DNA of 52,650 nt from Chloroflexi bacterium UBA5189. Its GTDB lineage: Bacteria; Chloroflexota; Limnocylindria; Limnocylindrales; CSP1-4. The notes beneath the pieces are model-generated. The model saw only the letters and a program-made list of their open reading frames with translations. It had not been told where the DNA came from and searched no databases. The position numbers and the translations under genes were made by a program. Location of the stretch: NCBI GenBank assembly GCA_002413045.1, contig DHWF01000024.1, forward strand, positions 59,901 to 112,550, read 5' to 3'. This document shows positions 7,647 to 16,416 of the stretch, in pieces. The first letter of the stretch is position 1. Each line of letters begins with the position of its first letter.

Positions 7647-8849
7647 TCACCTCGCGAGTGCGCCGACCTTCGGCCGAACGGCGAGCGCGAGGGTCACCGC
7701 GCCGACCACGCCGAGGACGATGCTGACGCCGAACAGCCCCTGGATTCCGAACGCGGCCGCGACCGCGCCGCCGGCGAGCGCCGCCGTGACCTGGCTGAGG
7801 CTGTTCGCCAGGCCCTGGAAGATGCCCTGGGCCGTCGCGGCGAGCTCGCGCGGGACGCGCCGCGAGACATAGGTCACGCCACCGACGAAGAACAACGCGA
7901 ACCCCACCCCGCCGAAGACCGAGGCCGCCAGGAGGACCGTCGGCTCCGTCGCGATCTCGGCGACCACAGCGCGTGCGGCGATGCAGACCACACCCGCGAT
8001 CAGCAGCCGCTCGGAGCCGAAGCGCGCCGCCAGTCTCGGGAAGCTGAACATGATCGGCGCTTCGATGGAGGCGGCAATCGCACCGCCCAACCCGACGATC
8101 GTGGCGCCGGCACCGAGCTCGGCGAACCGCAGCGGCGTGAACGTCAGCACCGCCGACATCGAGAGCCAGCTCAGGAACGCGCCGACCAGGAACAGCCCGA
8201 GGCCGCGCGGACCGAACAGCCGACCGGCGTTCCAGAGCGGATTCACGACGAGGTCGACGCTGCGACGCACCGGCGATCGCAACGACAGCCCCACGATCGC
8301 CGTGGCGACCAGGGCGACCGACAGCACGACGAACAGCACCCGGATCCCCCACAGCTCGATGGCGGCGCCGGTCCCGACGGCCGAGACCACGTACGACATC
8401 GAACCCCACGCCCGCAGCGGCCCATAGCTCGAGCGGTTAGCGCCTGCTGCCTCGAGCGCTCGGGCGTCGAGGATCGGGACCGTGCCGGCGAGGCCCGCAC
8501 CGAACATGGCAGCGCCAAGGAAGGTCGTCCAGGATGCTCCCGACAGGGCGAGCGTTCCGGCACCCAGGATGGCCAGGCCGATACCGCCGATCAGGACCCG
8601 AGGCGAACCTCGGAGCCGATCCGAAAGCGCGCCCCACAACGGCGCCGCCAACAGCCCCACGAACGCTCCGAGGGCGAGGATCGCGCCGATCTCTCCGAGT
8701 CCGAGCCCGAGCGAGCGGTAGTAGAGCGGCAGGTACGGCACGTACGCTCCGACCGCCGTATAGACGACGACATAGGCGAGCGCCGAGCGCACCCGCGGCG
8801 GGACGGTCCGCCTCTCGAGCGGGAGCTCCGAGTCGCGTTCGTCGGCCAT
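7647..8849 (-). CDS. MFS transporter, 12 membrane helices
   Basis: This 400-residue major facilitator protein has about twelve hydrophobic segments. After the N-terminal SALAYVVVYTAVGAYVPYLP helix comes the loop motif WGALSDRLRGSPRVLIGG (motif A form, about residues 71-88), and a central loop at about 200-215. The C-terminal half has repeats such as AATAQGIFQGLANSLSQVTA. It resembles sugar/3-phenylpropionate-type or generic efflux MFS proteins; the substrate is unknown. Its first six residues (MADERD) and its leader copy those of the unrelated helicase downstream. It lies between the LLM oxidoreductase and the helicase on the same strand. Confidence 0.85.
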   Translation of the reverse strand: MADERDSELPLERRTVPPRVRSALAYVVVYTAVGAYVPYLPLYYRSLGLGLGEIGAILALGAFVGLLAAPLWGALSDRLRGSPRVLIGGIGLAILGAGTLALSGASWTTFLGAAMFGAGLAGTVPILDARALEAAGANRSSYGPLRAWGSMSYVVSAVGTGAAIELWGIRVLFVVLSVALVATAIVGLSLRSPVRRSVDLVVNPLWNAGRLFGPRGLGLFLVGAFLSWLSMSAVLTFTPLRFAELGAGATIVGLGGAIAASIEAPIMFSFPRLAARFGSERLLIAGVVCIAARAVVAEIATEPTVLLAASVFGGVGFALFFVGGVTYVSRRVPRELAATAQGIFQGLANSLSQVTAALAGGAVAAAFGIQGLFGVSIVLGVVGAVTLALAVRPKVGALAR

Positions 8850-8867
8850 CGAGCGAGCCTACAGGCG
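8825..8867 (-). repeat. Copy 2 of the duplicated leader-plus-start sequence (MFS gene)
   Basis: This is the partner of 7561-7603. It holds the MFS leader and its first codons. The two mismatches are at alignment positions 7 and 30. Confidence 0.85.
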
Positions 8868-8897
8868 CCCGCCTCATGGCGACTGATGCGAGGAGGC

Positions 8898-9848
8898 CTA
8901 CTTCCCCCCGTCGACCATGGGGACGACCTCGTTGATCCAGCGGTCGAGGGTTTCGTCGTCGTAGGGCGCGGCGAGCTCGGCGAGGAAGGTGTGGAAGCCG
9001 AGGGCCTTGCGCTCGGCCATGCGCTCGGCGATCAGCTCGGGCGGCCCGACCCAGAAGGTGTCGTCATCGGCGACGTCCTCCATGGGCGTTCGGTTGCGGC
9101 GCATCTGGTCATGCCAGACGCGAGTGGCCTCCTCGACGGTGTTCCGGATGATCGGCTTGCAGCCGGCCGTGAGCTCGATCTCGGCCGGGTTGCGATCGGC
9201 GTCGTCGCAGTGGGCATGGAGGACGTCGAGCTTGTGGCGGAGGAAATCGGCCGAGCCCATCGCGTTCCACATGTCGGCGTGGCGGGCCACCGTGCGCAGC
9301 GTCTTCTTCTCGCCTGACCCGCCGATCAGGATCGGGAGGCGCGCCTGGACCGGCGCCGGCAGGAGGACCAGCTCGTCGAACGCGTAGTGGTCGCCCTCGG
9401 CCGAGTTGACGGTCCCGCCGGCGAACAACGTCCGCAGCGCCGCCGCCGATTCCTCCAGCCAGTCCAGCCGCTGGCCGAACCCGGTCCCGAACTCGATGCC
9501 GTTCGCGGCGTGCTCCAGCTCGTGCCACGCCCCGCCGATGCCGGCGATCGCTCGGCCGCCGCTCAGGTGGTCGATCGTGGTCAGCATCTTCGCGACGACG
9601 CCCGGGTTCCGGAACGTGTTCGCGCCGACGAGCAGCCCCAGTCGCACGTTCGTCGTGACCTTCGCCCACGCGGCGAGCGTCGTGTAGCCCTCGAAGATGG
9701 GCTGATACGGGTCGCCGAAGATCGCGTACAGGTGGTCCCACGCGAGCAGGTAGTCGTAGCCGAGCGCGTCGACGCGCTTCGCTGCGGCTTCGTAGGAAGC
9801 CCAATCCGTCGCCTGGTTCCAGAGCAGCACGCCGAGCTTCGTGGTCAT
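8898..9848 (-). CDS. LLM-class F420-dependent oxidoreductase
   Basis: This 316-residue luciferase-like (bacterial luciferase TIM-barrel) monooxygenase starts at an ATG at 9848 after an SD-like GGGAGGAGTG. Typical signatures are KRVDALGYDYLLAWDHL near residues 24-40, TTNVRLGLLVGANTFRNPGV, SGGRAIAGIGGAWHELEH and LPILIGGSGEKKTLRTVARH. These fit flavin- or F420-dependent oxidoreductases of the F420 group. The upstream extension of the frame to 10721 is a shadow of the GH4 gene. It lies 26 bp after GH4 on the same strand, so the two may be co-transcribed. The substrate is unknown. Confidence 0.9.
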   Translation of the reverse strand: MTTKLGVLLWNQATDWASYEAAAKRVDALGYDYLLAWDHLYAIFGDPYQPIFEGYTTLAAWAKVTTNVRLGLLVGANTFRNPGVVAKMLTTIDHLSGGRAIAGIGGAWHELEHAANGIEFGTGFGQRLDWLEESAAALRTLFAGGTVNSAEGDHYAFDELVLLPAPVQARLPILIGGSGEKKTLRTVARHADMWNAMGSADFLRHKLDVLHAHCDDADRNPAEIELTAGCKPIIRNTVEEATRVWHDQMRRNRTPMEDVADDDTFWVGPPELIAERMAERKALGFHTFLAELAAPYDDETLDRWINEVVPMVDGGK

Positions 9849-9874
9849 CGAATCACTCCTCCCGCGCGGCGCGA

Positions 9875-11218
9875 CTACGCCGGGAAGAAGCGTGGCAGGT
9901 GGGCGCGATTCGCGTCGAGGAGGGCGTCGAGGAGCGGCCTCGCAATGGACCAGCGGGCGACGAGTGGGTTCGCGAGCAGCGCCTTGAGCGCGATGCCGCG
10001 ATCGCCGGACTTGGCGGCAGCCACGGCGAGCTCCTCGTAGGCCTTCATCGCCTGCACGAGCCCGCGCATCTCGGGGGCGAGCGGCGCCTGCTCGATCGGG
10101 ATCGCCCCCTCCCGCGTGATTCGCGCCGGAACCTCGACCACCGCCGAGTCCGGCAGGTCCGGCAGGGCGCGGGTCACGATTGGCGAATCGCCCCAGCCCC
10201 CGCCGGCGCCAGTGCCAGCACCGCCCGAGCTGACGTACCCATTGCGGATGTCGACGACCTGGATGTCCCCGCGCCCGTCGTGGAGCGAGGCGATGAGCTG
10301 CGCGGCGGCCTCCGAGTAGAACGCGCCGCCGCGGCGCTCGAGGAGCTTCGGCTTGACGTCCAGGTTCGGGTTCCGGTACATGTCCAGCAGCTCGCCCTCG
10401 ATGTCCATGACCTGCTGCGCGCGCGTCTCGTAGGTCGCCTCGAGCTGGTCGTGGAGCACGACATCGGTGCTGTAGTAGTAGCGCAGGTAGTAGCTCGGGA
10501 TCGAGCGGGTCAGGCGGACGATCTCGACCGGCGAGCCGCACTCCTTGGCGATCCGCTCGGCCTCGGTCTCGATGAGCCCCGGCAGCCGGTCGACGCCGTC
10601 GACCTTCACCGCCCGCGCCCACGACAGGTGGTTGAGCCCGACGTGCTCGAGCTCGACCCGCTCCGGCTCGACGCCGAACTGTGCCGCGAAGCGGCGCTGG
10701 AACCCGATGGCGACGTTGCACAGCCCGATCGCGCGATGGCCCTCGTCGAGGAGCGCCTGGCTGACGATCCCGACCGGGTTCGTGAAGTCCACGATCCAGG
10801 CGTCCTTCGCGGCCCGGCGATCCACCCGCTCGGCGAGATCGAGCACGACTGGGACGGTCCGGAGCGCCTTCGCGAAGCCACCCGCGCCCGTCGTCTCCTG
10901 CCCGATCGTCCCGAACTTCGGCGGCAGCGTCTCGTCCACCAGGCGCGTCGCCTGCCCCCCGACGCGCAGCTGGATGAGCACGAAATCGGCGCCCTCGATC
11001 GCCCGATCGGTGTCGCTGGTCAGGACCAGGTTGCCCGGCCAGCCGAGCCGCGCCAGCATCCGGCGGGCGAGGCCGCCGACGATCTCCAACCGCTCCGGGT
11101 CGATGTCGAGCAGGACCAGCTCGTCGACCGTGATCCGGTCGGACCGGCGCGCGATGCCCTCGATCAACTCGGGCGTGTACGTGCTGCCGCCTCCGACGAC
11201 CGCGAGCTTCACCCCCAC
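9875..11218 (-). CDS. Glycoside hydrolase family 4 (6-phospho-beta-glucosidase type)
   Basis: This encodes 447 residues from a GTG at 11218, preceded by GGAGG six bases upstream; the longer ATG start at 11305 lies in the regulatory spacer. GH4 enzymes use NAD+ and a divalent metal. The NAD motif is AVVGGGSTYTPELIEG near residues 6-21. DFTNPVGIV and IGLCNVAIG (metal Cys region) and HVGLNHLSW follow. Cys-Asn, rather than the Cys-His of alpha-type members, points to the beta/phospho-beta branch that includes CelF/ChbF. The gene diverges from the GntR gene of a sugar operon, so hydrolysis of an imported, phosphorylated disaccharide is a reasonable inference. Confidence 0.9.
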   Translation of the reverse strand: MGVKLAVVGGGSTYTPELIEGIARRSDRITVDELVLLDIDPERLEIVGGLARRMLARLGWPGNLVLTSDTDRAIEGADFVLIQLRVGGQATRLVDETLPPKFGTIGQETTGAGGFAKALRTVPVVLDLAERVDRRAAKDAWIVDFTNPVGIVSQALLDEGHRAIGLCNVAIGFQRRFAAQFGVEPERVELEHVGLNHLSWARAVKVDGVDRLPGLIETEAERIAKECGSPVEIVRLTRSIPSYYLRYYYSTDVVLHDQLEATYETRAQQVMDIEGELLDMYRNPNLDVKPKLLERRGGAFYSEAAAQLIASLHDGRGDIQVVDIRNGYVSSGGAGTGAGGGWGDSPIVTRALPDLPDSAVVEVPARITREGAIPIEQAPLAPEMRGLVQAMKAYEELAVAAAKSGDRGIALKALLANPLVARWSIARPLLDALLDANRAHLPRFFPA

Positions 11219-11261
11219 GGCGACCCTCCGCAGAACTGGCTTGACATCGGCTCGATTGCTT

Positions 11262-11271
11262 ATAACGTTAT
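11262..11271. promoter_or_regulatory. Palindrome in the divergent GH4/GntR promoter region
   Basis: ATAACGTTAT is a perfect 10-bp palindrome in the only AT-rich part of the spacer between the divergent GH4 and GntR genes. TTGACA lies at 11241-11246 on the plus strand. GntR/HutC-type regulators bind short palindromes of this kind, so autoregulation plus control of GH4 is plausible. Confidence 0.5.
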
Positions 11272-11334
11272 CAACTCTCGGGCAGGACACAAGAGGCAAC
11301 GTCAACCGCCGGTCGAGGAGGAGCCCAGCGACCC

Positions 11335-12108
11335 GTGGCGCGCTATCGCCTGGAGCTCGGACCCGTTCCCCTGCACCACCAGGTCTATCTGGACCTGAAG
11401 GCCGCCCTCGATGCGGGTGAGTGGCAGCCCGGCGAACAGCTGCCTGCGGAGCGAGAGCTGGCTCGGCGCTACGGCTGCTCGCTGATCACGGTTCGCCGGG
11501 CCCTGGACGAGCTCTCCCGCGAGAATCGCCTCGAACGCGTCCGCGGGCGGGGCACGTTCGTCCAGCCGACCCGGATCGAGCGGCCGCTGAACGGCGCCCT
11601 CACGTTCACCCAGGAGATCCAGCGCCAGGGTCTCGACCCGACGACCCGCCTCCTCGCCTCACGCCCCGAGGCCGCCACGGAGCAGGTCGCCGCCGCGCTC
11701 CAGATCGAGCCCGGCTCCCCGACGATCTACCTCGAGCGGCTTCGGCTCGCGAGCGGCACGCCACTCCTCCTCGAGATGGTCCACCTCCCGGCCGAGCGAT
11801 TTCCCGGCCTCCTCGCCACCGATCTCGAGCACAACTCGCTGTACGAGATCCTCATGACCCGCTACGACACCCCGGTCGAGCGGGCGCGCGAGGCGCTCGA
11901 GCCCGTCCACCTCCCCGCGCGCGAAGCGCGCCTGCTCGGCCTCGCGCCGCGCAGCCTGGCCCTGCTCGTGGAAGGCATCGCCTACGCGAGCGACGGCACC
12001 CCCGTTGAGTACGGACGTACCTACGTCCGCGGCGATTCCACCCGGTACTACGTCGAGCGGGCCGTCGTTCGGGCCCCGCAGGCGCAGGTCGGCAGCACCG
12101 CCAGGTAG
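11335..12108 (+). CDS. GntR/HutC-family transcriptional regulator
   Basis: This 257-residue regulator has a winged helix-turn-helix at about residues 12-75 (LHHQVYLDLKAALDAGEW, ERELARRYGCSLITVRRALD, RVRGRGTFV). It is followed by a UTRA effector domain at about 95-245 (IYLERLRLASGTPLLLEMVH and VEYGRTYVRGDSTRYYVER). HutC-type GntR proteins (for example NagR/DasR) often sense phosphorylated amino sugars. It starts with GTG at 11335 and is the first gene of the rightward sugar operon, so it probably controls both that operon and divergent GH4. The ligand is inferred from context only. Confidence 0.93.
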   Translation: MARYRLELGPVPLHHQVYLDLKAALDAGEWQPGEQLPAERELARRYGCSLITVRRALDELSRENRLERVRGRGTFVQPTRIERPLNGALTFTQEIQRQGLDPTTRLLASRPEAATEQVAAALQIEPGSPTIYLERLRLASGTPLLLEMVHLPAERFPGLLATDLEHNSLYEILMTRYDTPVERAREALEPVHLPAREARLLGLAPRSLALLVEGIAYASDGTPVEYGRTYVRGDSTRYYVERAVVRAPQAQVGSTAR

Positions 12109-12138
12109 GCAGCCCGAAAGAGCTAGGAGAGGAAGGCC

Positions 12139-13602
12139 ATGCACCGCACCCACCGACTGCTCCCGATCTTGGCGAGCGTCCTGTTCATCGCCTCGGCCTG
12201 CGGGTCGTCGACGTCATCGACGGCGCCGGCCACCGCCGCGGCAACGGCCGGCACTCCGGCAACGGCTGCCCCCGTCGCGACGGCCGCCCAGACGTTCTCG
12301 CTTCCCGCATTCTCGCCGGCAACGCTGCGCTGGTATTGCTGCCTGGGCACCGGTGAGGACCCGTCGCAGCAACCCACCGAGAAGTCCGTCGCCGACGCCT
12401 TCGGAACCGCGTTCCCGGGCAGCAGCCTGAAGTTCGAGGTGGTCACCTACGACTCCGCGCGCAACACGCTGGCTACCCAGATCAGCGGCGGCAACACGCC
12501 GGACGTCGTCGGGCCGGTCGGGATCGGGGGCTTCGCCGCGTTCTCGGGCCAGTGGCTCGACCTCGCCCCATACATCGCGAAATCGCACTACGACCTGACG
12601 CAGTTCCCGCAGGTCAATGTCGACTTCTACAAGTCCGCAGCCGAGGGTGAGATCGGCATTCCGTTCGACGCCTACCCGTCGATGGTCTGGTACAAGAAGG
12701 ACATGTTCTCGGAGGCCGGCCTCTCCGAGCCGCCGCATACGTACAACACCCAGTACAAGATGCCCGACGGCACGATGGTCGACTGGAACTACGACACGCT
12801 CAAGACAATCGCGCTGAAGCTCACCGTGGACAAGAACGGCAAGGCGGCCGACGAGGCCGGCTTCGATCCGAACAACATCGTCCAGTACGGCTTCGAGCCG
12901 CAACGCGATGACCTGCGCGGCCTCGGCGCCTACTGGGGCCCCGGCAACCTGACCGGCCCCGACGGCAAGACCGTCGTGATCCCGGATGCCTGGAAGGCCG
13001 CGTGGAAGTTCTTCTATGACGGCATGTGGACCAGCCACTTCATCATGAACGGCAAGGTCTACGCGAGCCCGGAGTTCAACGGGGGCGGCTACGCGTTCTT
13101 CTCCGGCAAGGTCGCTATGAGCGAGAACTTCCTGTGGACGACGTACGGGGTCGCAGACGCCGGCACGGACTGGGATCTCGCCGCCATCCCCTCGTACAAC
13201 GGCAAGGTCACCTCGCCGCTCAACGCCGACTCGTTCGGCATCCTGAAGGGCACCAAGAACCCGGATGCGGCGTTCGCGGCGCTCACGTATCTCACCGGCG
13301 ACGCATCCGACCAGCTCCTGCAGGCCTACGGCGGCATGCCGACGCGACCAGACAAGCAGGACGCCTTCTTCCAGACCCTCGGCCAGACACCCAAGTTTCC
13401 TGCCCAGGTCGACTGGCAGGTCGTCAAGGACAGCGTCCAGTACGCCGACAATCCGAACTTCGAGGCGCCGATGCCGAAGTACAACCAGACCCTGGACATC
13501 CTGACGAAGTACCTCAGCAAGTGGACGACGACCCCGGGCCTCGACATGGACGCGGAGTTCGCCAAGCTCCAGGCCGAGATCCAGGCGACCTGGAACAGCT
13601 AG
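12139..13602 (+). CDS. Sugar ABC transporter substrate-binding lipoprotein (CUT1 type)
   Basis: This 487-residue protein has a lipoprotein signal peptide. The lipobox is IASAC with the lipidated Cys at 21, followed by an Ala/Thr/Pro linker to about residue 50. The body is an extracellular solute-binding family 1 fold, with GGNTPDVVGPVG near the first hinge and WYKKDMFSEAGL and GGYAFFSGKVAM typical of CUT1 sugar binders. A good SD (AGGAGAGGAAG) precedes the ATG. Two permease genes follow. The sugar is not readable from sequence; neighbours suggest an amino sugar or a chitobiose-like oligosaccharide. Confidence 0.93.
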   Translation: MHRTHRLLPILASVLFIASACGSSTSSTAPATAAATAGTPATAAPVATAAQTFSLPAFSPATLRWYCCLGTGEDPSQQPTEKSVADAFGTAFPGSSLKFEVVTYDSARNTLATQISGGNTPDVVGPVGIGGFAAFSGQWLDLAPYIAKSHYDLTQFPQVNVDFYKSAAEGEIGIPFDAYPSMVWYKKDMFSEAGLSEPPHTYNTQYKMPDGTMVDWNYDTLKTIALKLTVDKNGKAADEAGFDPNNIVQYGFEPQRDDLRGLGAYWGPGNLTGPDGKTVVIPDAWKAAWKFFYDGMWTSHFIMNGKVYASPEFNGGGYAFFSGKVAMSENFLWTTYGVADAGTDWDLAAIPSYNGKVTSPLNADSFGILKGTKNPDAAFAALTYLTGDASDQLLQAYGGMPTRPDKQDAFFQTLGQTPKFPAQVDWQVVKDSVQYADNPNFEAPMPKYNQTLDILTKYLSKWTTTPGLDMDAEFAKLQAEIQATWNS

Positions 13603-13622
13603 CTTCCATCCAGGCCTGAACG

Positions 13623-13651
13623 GGCGCGGCCGGCCTCCGGCCGGCCGCGCC
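13623..13651 (+). other. Strong intercistronic hairpin between binding protein and permeases
   Basis: GGCGCGGCCGGCC, loop TCC, then GGCCGGCCGCGCC form a perfect 13-bp stem 20 bp after the binding-protein stop, with no T-run. Such hairpins in transporter operons commonly protect the upstream mRNA and keep the binding protein more abundant than the permeases. Confidence 0.7.
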
Positions 13652-13670
13652 ACTCACTCCCGGAGGCATC

Positions 13671-14642
13671 GTGGACCAGTTGCCGGCGGTCGCCATTCCC
13701 AGGCTGCGGCTCCGTCGCGGCCGGGGCGGCCCCGCGATACGGAGCGGGTCCCTCGCGCGCCGCGAGGCGCGCTACGGACTGCTCTTCATCTCGCCCTGGA
13801 TCATCGGGTTCCTCGCGTTCACGTTGTTTCCGATGGTCGCCACGCTCATCTTCACGTTCCTGAACGTCACCCTGGCGCAGGAGCAGCCGCTCCGGTTCGT
13901 CGGCCTCGACAACTACACCCGGATGTTCGCGGACCAGCACGTCTGGGACTCGCTCGTGGTGACCCTGAAGTTCGCGGTCCTGTGGCTGCCGATCTCGATC
14001 GTGGTGCCCTTCCTCATCGCCGTTGGACTCAACAACAAGCACATCCGCGGCGCGGGGATCATGCGCACGCTGTTCTTCCTGCCGTACGTCGTGCCGTTCG
14101 TGGCCGGCGTCCTGGTCTGGGAGCAGATGCTCGGCGACACCGGCTGGATCAACGGCTTCCTGAAGCTCGTCGGCGTCGCGAACCCGCCATCGTGGCTGTT
14201 TGACACGGGCGCGATCTACCCAGCGCTGGCGATGATGGGGATCTGGGGCATCGGGGCCGGGATCATCATCAACCTTGCAGGTCTGCGCGGCATCCCGACC
14301 GAGCTGTACGAGGCCGCACGCATCGATGGCGCGGGCGCTTGGGCGTCGCTCCGAAACGTGACGATCCCACTCATGTCCCCGATCATCTTCTACACCCTGA
14401 TCCTGGGCGTCGTCGACGTCCTGCAGTACTTCCTCGTGCCGCTCGTGCTCAAGAACGGCACCGGCGAGCCCGCGGGCGCGACGCTCTTCTACAACCTCAA
14501 CCTGTACCGGACGTTCTTTACGTACCAGGAGATGTCGTACGGGGCGACGCTGGCGTGGTTCCTGTTCGTGCTGACTCTCGGCTTCACGTTCGTGCTGTTC
14601 GTGCTGGCACGGCGGCGCGTGTTCTACGCAGGCGAGCGGTGA
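13671..14642 (+). CDS. Sugar ABC transporter permease (MalF-like)
   Basis: This 323-residue integral membrane protein starts at a GTG preceded by GGAGG (13661-13665). About six membrane helices begin at LLFISPWIIGFLAFTLFPMV (near residue 37). The cytoplasmic EAA loop, which docks the ATPase, reads EAARIDGAGAWASLRNVTIP. The next permease starts at a GTG that overlaps this stop by 4 bp (GTGA), so the two are co-translated. No ATPase gene is in the operon; CUT1 importers often share a genome-encoded MsmK-type ATPase, and that is inferred here. Confidence 0.92.
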   Translation: MDQLPAVAIPRLRLRRGRGGPAIRSGSLARREARYGLLFISPWIIGFLAFTLFPMVATLIFTFLNVTLAQEQPLRFVGLDNYTRMFADQHVWDSLVVTLKFAVLWLPISIVVPFLIAVGLNNKHIRGAGIMRTLFFLPYVVPFVAGVLVWEQMLGDTGWINGFLKLVGVANPPSWLFDTGAIYPALAMMGIWGIGAGIIINLAGLRGIPTELYEAARIDGAGAWASLRNVTIPLMSPIIFYTLILGVVDVLQYFLVPLVLKNGTGEPAGATLFYNLNLYRTFFTYQEMSYGATLAWFLFVLTLGFTFVLFVLARRRVFYAGER

Positions 14643-15730
14643 GCGCAGCGGCGTCGTACGCGCAGGGCGATGGCGGCGCACGCCGCGCGGCGAGGCGGCG
14701 GCGCTCGGCCGCCGAGCTGACCCGCATCGCGATCCTGACCCTGTCGTTCGCCGCGATCCTGATCGCCTTCCTCTCGCCCCTCGTCTACTCGGCGCTGCTC
14801 TCGCTCAAGACGCCGACCCAGATCACCCAGACGAACTCACCGATCCTGCCGTCCGATCCGGCGACGTTCGAGTACCTGGGCAAGAGCTACCCCGTCTACT
14901 ACGTGCCGCTGCCGGACGGGACGACGCAGGCGCTGGCGATCGTCAAGAAGGGCCGCACCCAGAGCGACTTCATCGACCCGGCGCACCCGACCGCCGCGCC
15001 GATCACGTGGATCGGCTCGTGGCGAAACCTTGACCAGCCGTGGCAGCTGGCACCCGCCTGGGACAACTACGGCAAGGTCTGGAGCCTGATCGACTTCCCG
15101 AAGGCGCTGTTCAACACCGTCGCCCTCGCACTGATCGGCACCATCGGGACCGTCCTGTCGTGCACGCTCGTTGCGTATGGATTCGCCCGGTTCCGGTTCC
15201 GGGGCCGGGGCTTCCTGTTCGGCGTGCTGCTGGCCACGATCTTCCTGCCCGGCGCCGTCACCCTCATTCCCACGTACACGATCTTCGTGAAGATCGGCTG
15301 GGTCGGGTCGTGGCTGCCACTGCTCGTGCCCGCGTTCTTCGCGAACGCCTACGACGTGTTCCTGCTGCGCCAGTACCTGCTCACGATCCCGCGCGACCTC
15401 GACGAGGCGGCGATGATCGATGGCGCCGGCCCGATCCGCGTCCTGCGCTCGGTGATCCTGCCGCAGGCCTGGCCGGTCATCGTCGCCGTCTCGATCTTCA
15501 CGTTCGTGTATGCGTGGAACGACTTCTTCGGGCCGCTCATCTACCTGACCGGCCACCCGGACATCCAGCCGCTGCAGGTCGTCCTCGCGAACTTCCATGG
15601 GATCTACTACAAGAACCCGGCGTTCATCCAGGTCGGCAACATCCTCACGCTGGGCATCCCGGTCGTGCTGTTCATGGTGTTCCAGAAGGTGTTCATCCGG
15701 GGCATCGTGATCACGGGCGTCGAGAAATGA
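14639..15730 (+). CDS. Sugar ABC transporter permease (MalG-like) with enlarged first periplasmic loop
   Basis: This encodes 363 residues from the GTG at 14639; the frame extends upstream as a shadow of the previous gene. The first helix ILTLSFAAILIAFLSPLVYS is followed by an unusually long external loop of roughly 85 residues containing YLGKSYPVYYVPLPDG and PITWIGSWRNLDQPW. MalG-type proteins normally have a short loop here. The EAA motif is EAAMIDGAGPIRVLRSVILP. It forms the importer channel with the preceding permease. Its ATGA stop overlaps the deacetylase start by 4 bp. Confidence 0.92.
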   Translation: MSAAASYAQGDGGARRAARRRRSAAELTRIAILTLSFAAILIAFLSPLVYSALLSLKTPTQITQTNSPILPSDPATFEYLGKSYPVYYVPLPDGTTQALAIVKKGRTQSDFIDPAHPTAAPITWIGSWRNLDQPWQLAPAWDNYGKVWSLIDFPKALFNTVALALIGTIGTVLSCTLVAYGFARFRFRGRGFLFGVLLATIFLPGAVTLIPTYTIFVKIGWVGSWLPLLVPAFFANAYDVFLLRQYLLTIPRDLDEAAMIDGAGPIRVLRSVILPQAWPVIVAVSIFTFVYAWNDFFGPLIYLTGHPDIQPLQVVLANFHGIYYKNPAFIQVGNILTLGIPVVLFMVFQKVFIRGIVITGVEK

Positions 15731-16416
15731 GCCGCGGCGGCCCAGACGGTCCGTTTCGGGTCGCGCTGACGTTCGACGCCGAGCACCCGGATCGGCCCTC
15801 CCGGCCCGGCGTCCAGGAGCGCCTGCTCGACGCTTTGGACAGGCACGGGGTGCACGCGTCGTTCTTCGTGCAGGGTCGCTGGGCCGAGGCATACCCCGAG
15901 ACGGCGCGGCGGATCCCGCAGGGCGGCCACCTTGTCGGCAATCACAGCCACTACCACGCACGGATGCCGCTGCTGAGCGCCCGTGGCCTGCGCTCGGACA
16001 TCACCGCGGCGCGCGACGCGATCATCGAGCACACCGGGGTCGATCCCCTGCCCTGGTTCCGCTGCCCGTTCGGGGCGGGCGTGGGGGACAAACGCGTCCA
16101 GGGGTTCGTCCGCGCGGCCGGCTATCGCCACGTCGGCTGGCACGTCGCCGGCATCGACTGGCCGGCAGAGCGGACCGGCGCGGACGTCGAGGAGGCGGTC
16201 GTGCGCGGCGCGATCGCCCACGGCGATGGCTGCGTGGTCCTCCTGCACACGTGGCCGGACCGAACCGAGGACGCAATGGATGGGATCGTGCGGCGACTTC
16301 GAGACGCCGGCGCCGAGTTCGCCCGGATCGACGAGCTGCCGTTCGTCCCCGAGGACGAGGTGCCGGACGCCGAGGTCGTCGAGGGCGCCGCAGCGGTGGC
16401 ACCATCGGCGGCGTGA
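15727..16416 (+). CDS. Polysaccharide deacetylase (NodB / carbohydrate esterase 4 type)
   Basis: This is 229 residues from the ATG at 15727. CE4 motifs are visible: ALTFDAEH near 13-20 (TFDD variant, with Ala-Glu replacing the second Asp), NHSHYH (metal His pair), RCPFGAG (RxPxG-type), and CVVLLHTW (catalytic His). There is no signal peptide, so it acts in the cytosol. This is unusual for cell-wall deacetylases and fits a catabolic role, for example removing an acetyl group from an imported N-acetylated sugar. It is translationally coupled at both ends (ATGA upstream, GTGA downstream). Confidence 0.9.
   Translation: MSRGGPDGPFRVALTFDAEHPDRPSRPGVQERLLDALDRHGVHASFFVQGRWAEAYPETARRIPQGGHLVGNHSHYHARMPLLSARGLRSDITAARDAIIEHTGVDPLPWFRCPFGAGVGDKRVQGFVRAAGYRHVGWHVAGIDWPAERTGADVEEAVVRGAIAHGDGCVVLLHTWPDRTEDAMDGIVRRLRDAGAEFARIDELPFVPEDEVPDAEVVEGAAAVAPSAA

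Noticed and set aside
7458..9317. 619-residue plus-strand frame across the helicase leader, MFS and LLM genes
   Set aside because: Arg/Asp/Glu-rich shadow of real minus-strand genes; it spans the intergenic spacers and has no family motif. Its repeated AFVGHR segments come from the duplicated leader.
11241..11266. TTGACA/TATAAC promoter pair
   Set aside because: The spacer is only 14 bp, too short for a normal sigma-70 promoter; only the palindrome was kept.
12214..13653. 479-residue minus-strand frame antisense to the binding protein
   Set aside because: Composition and position mark it as a shadow of the lipoprotein gene.
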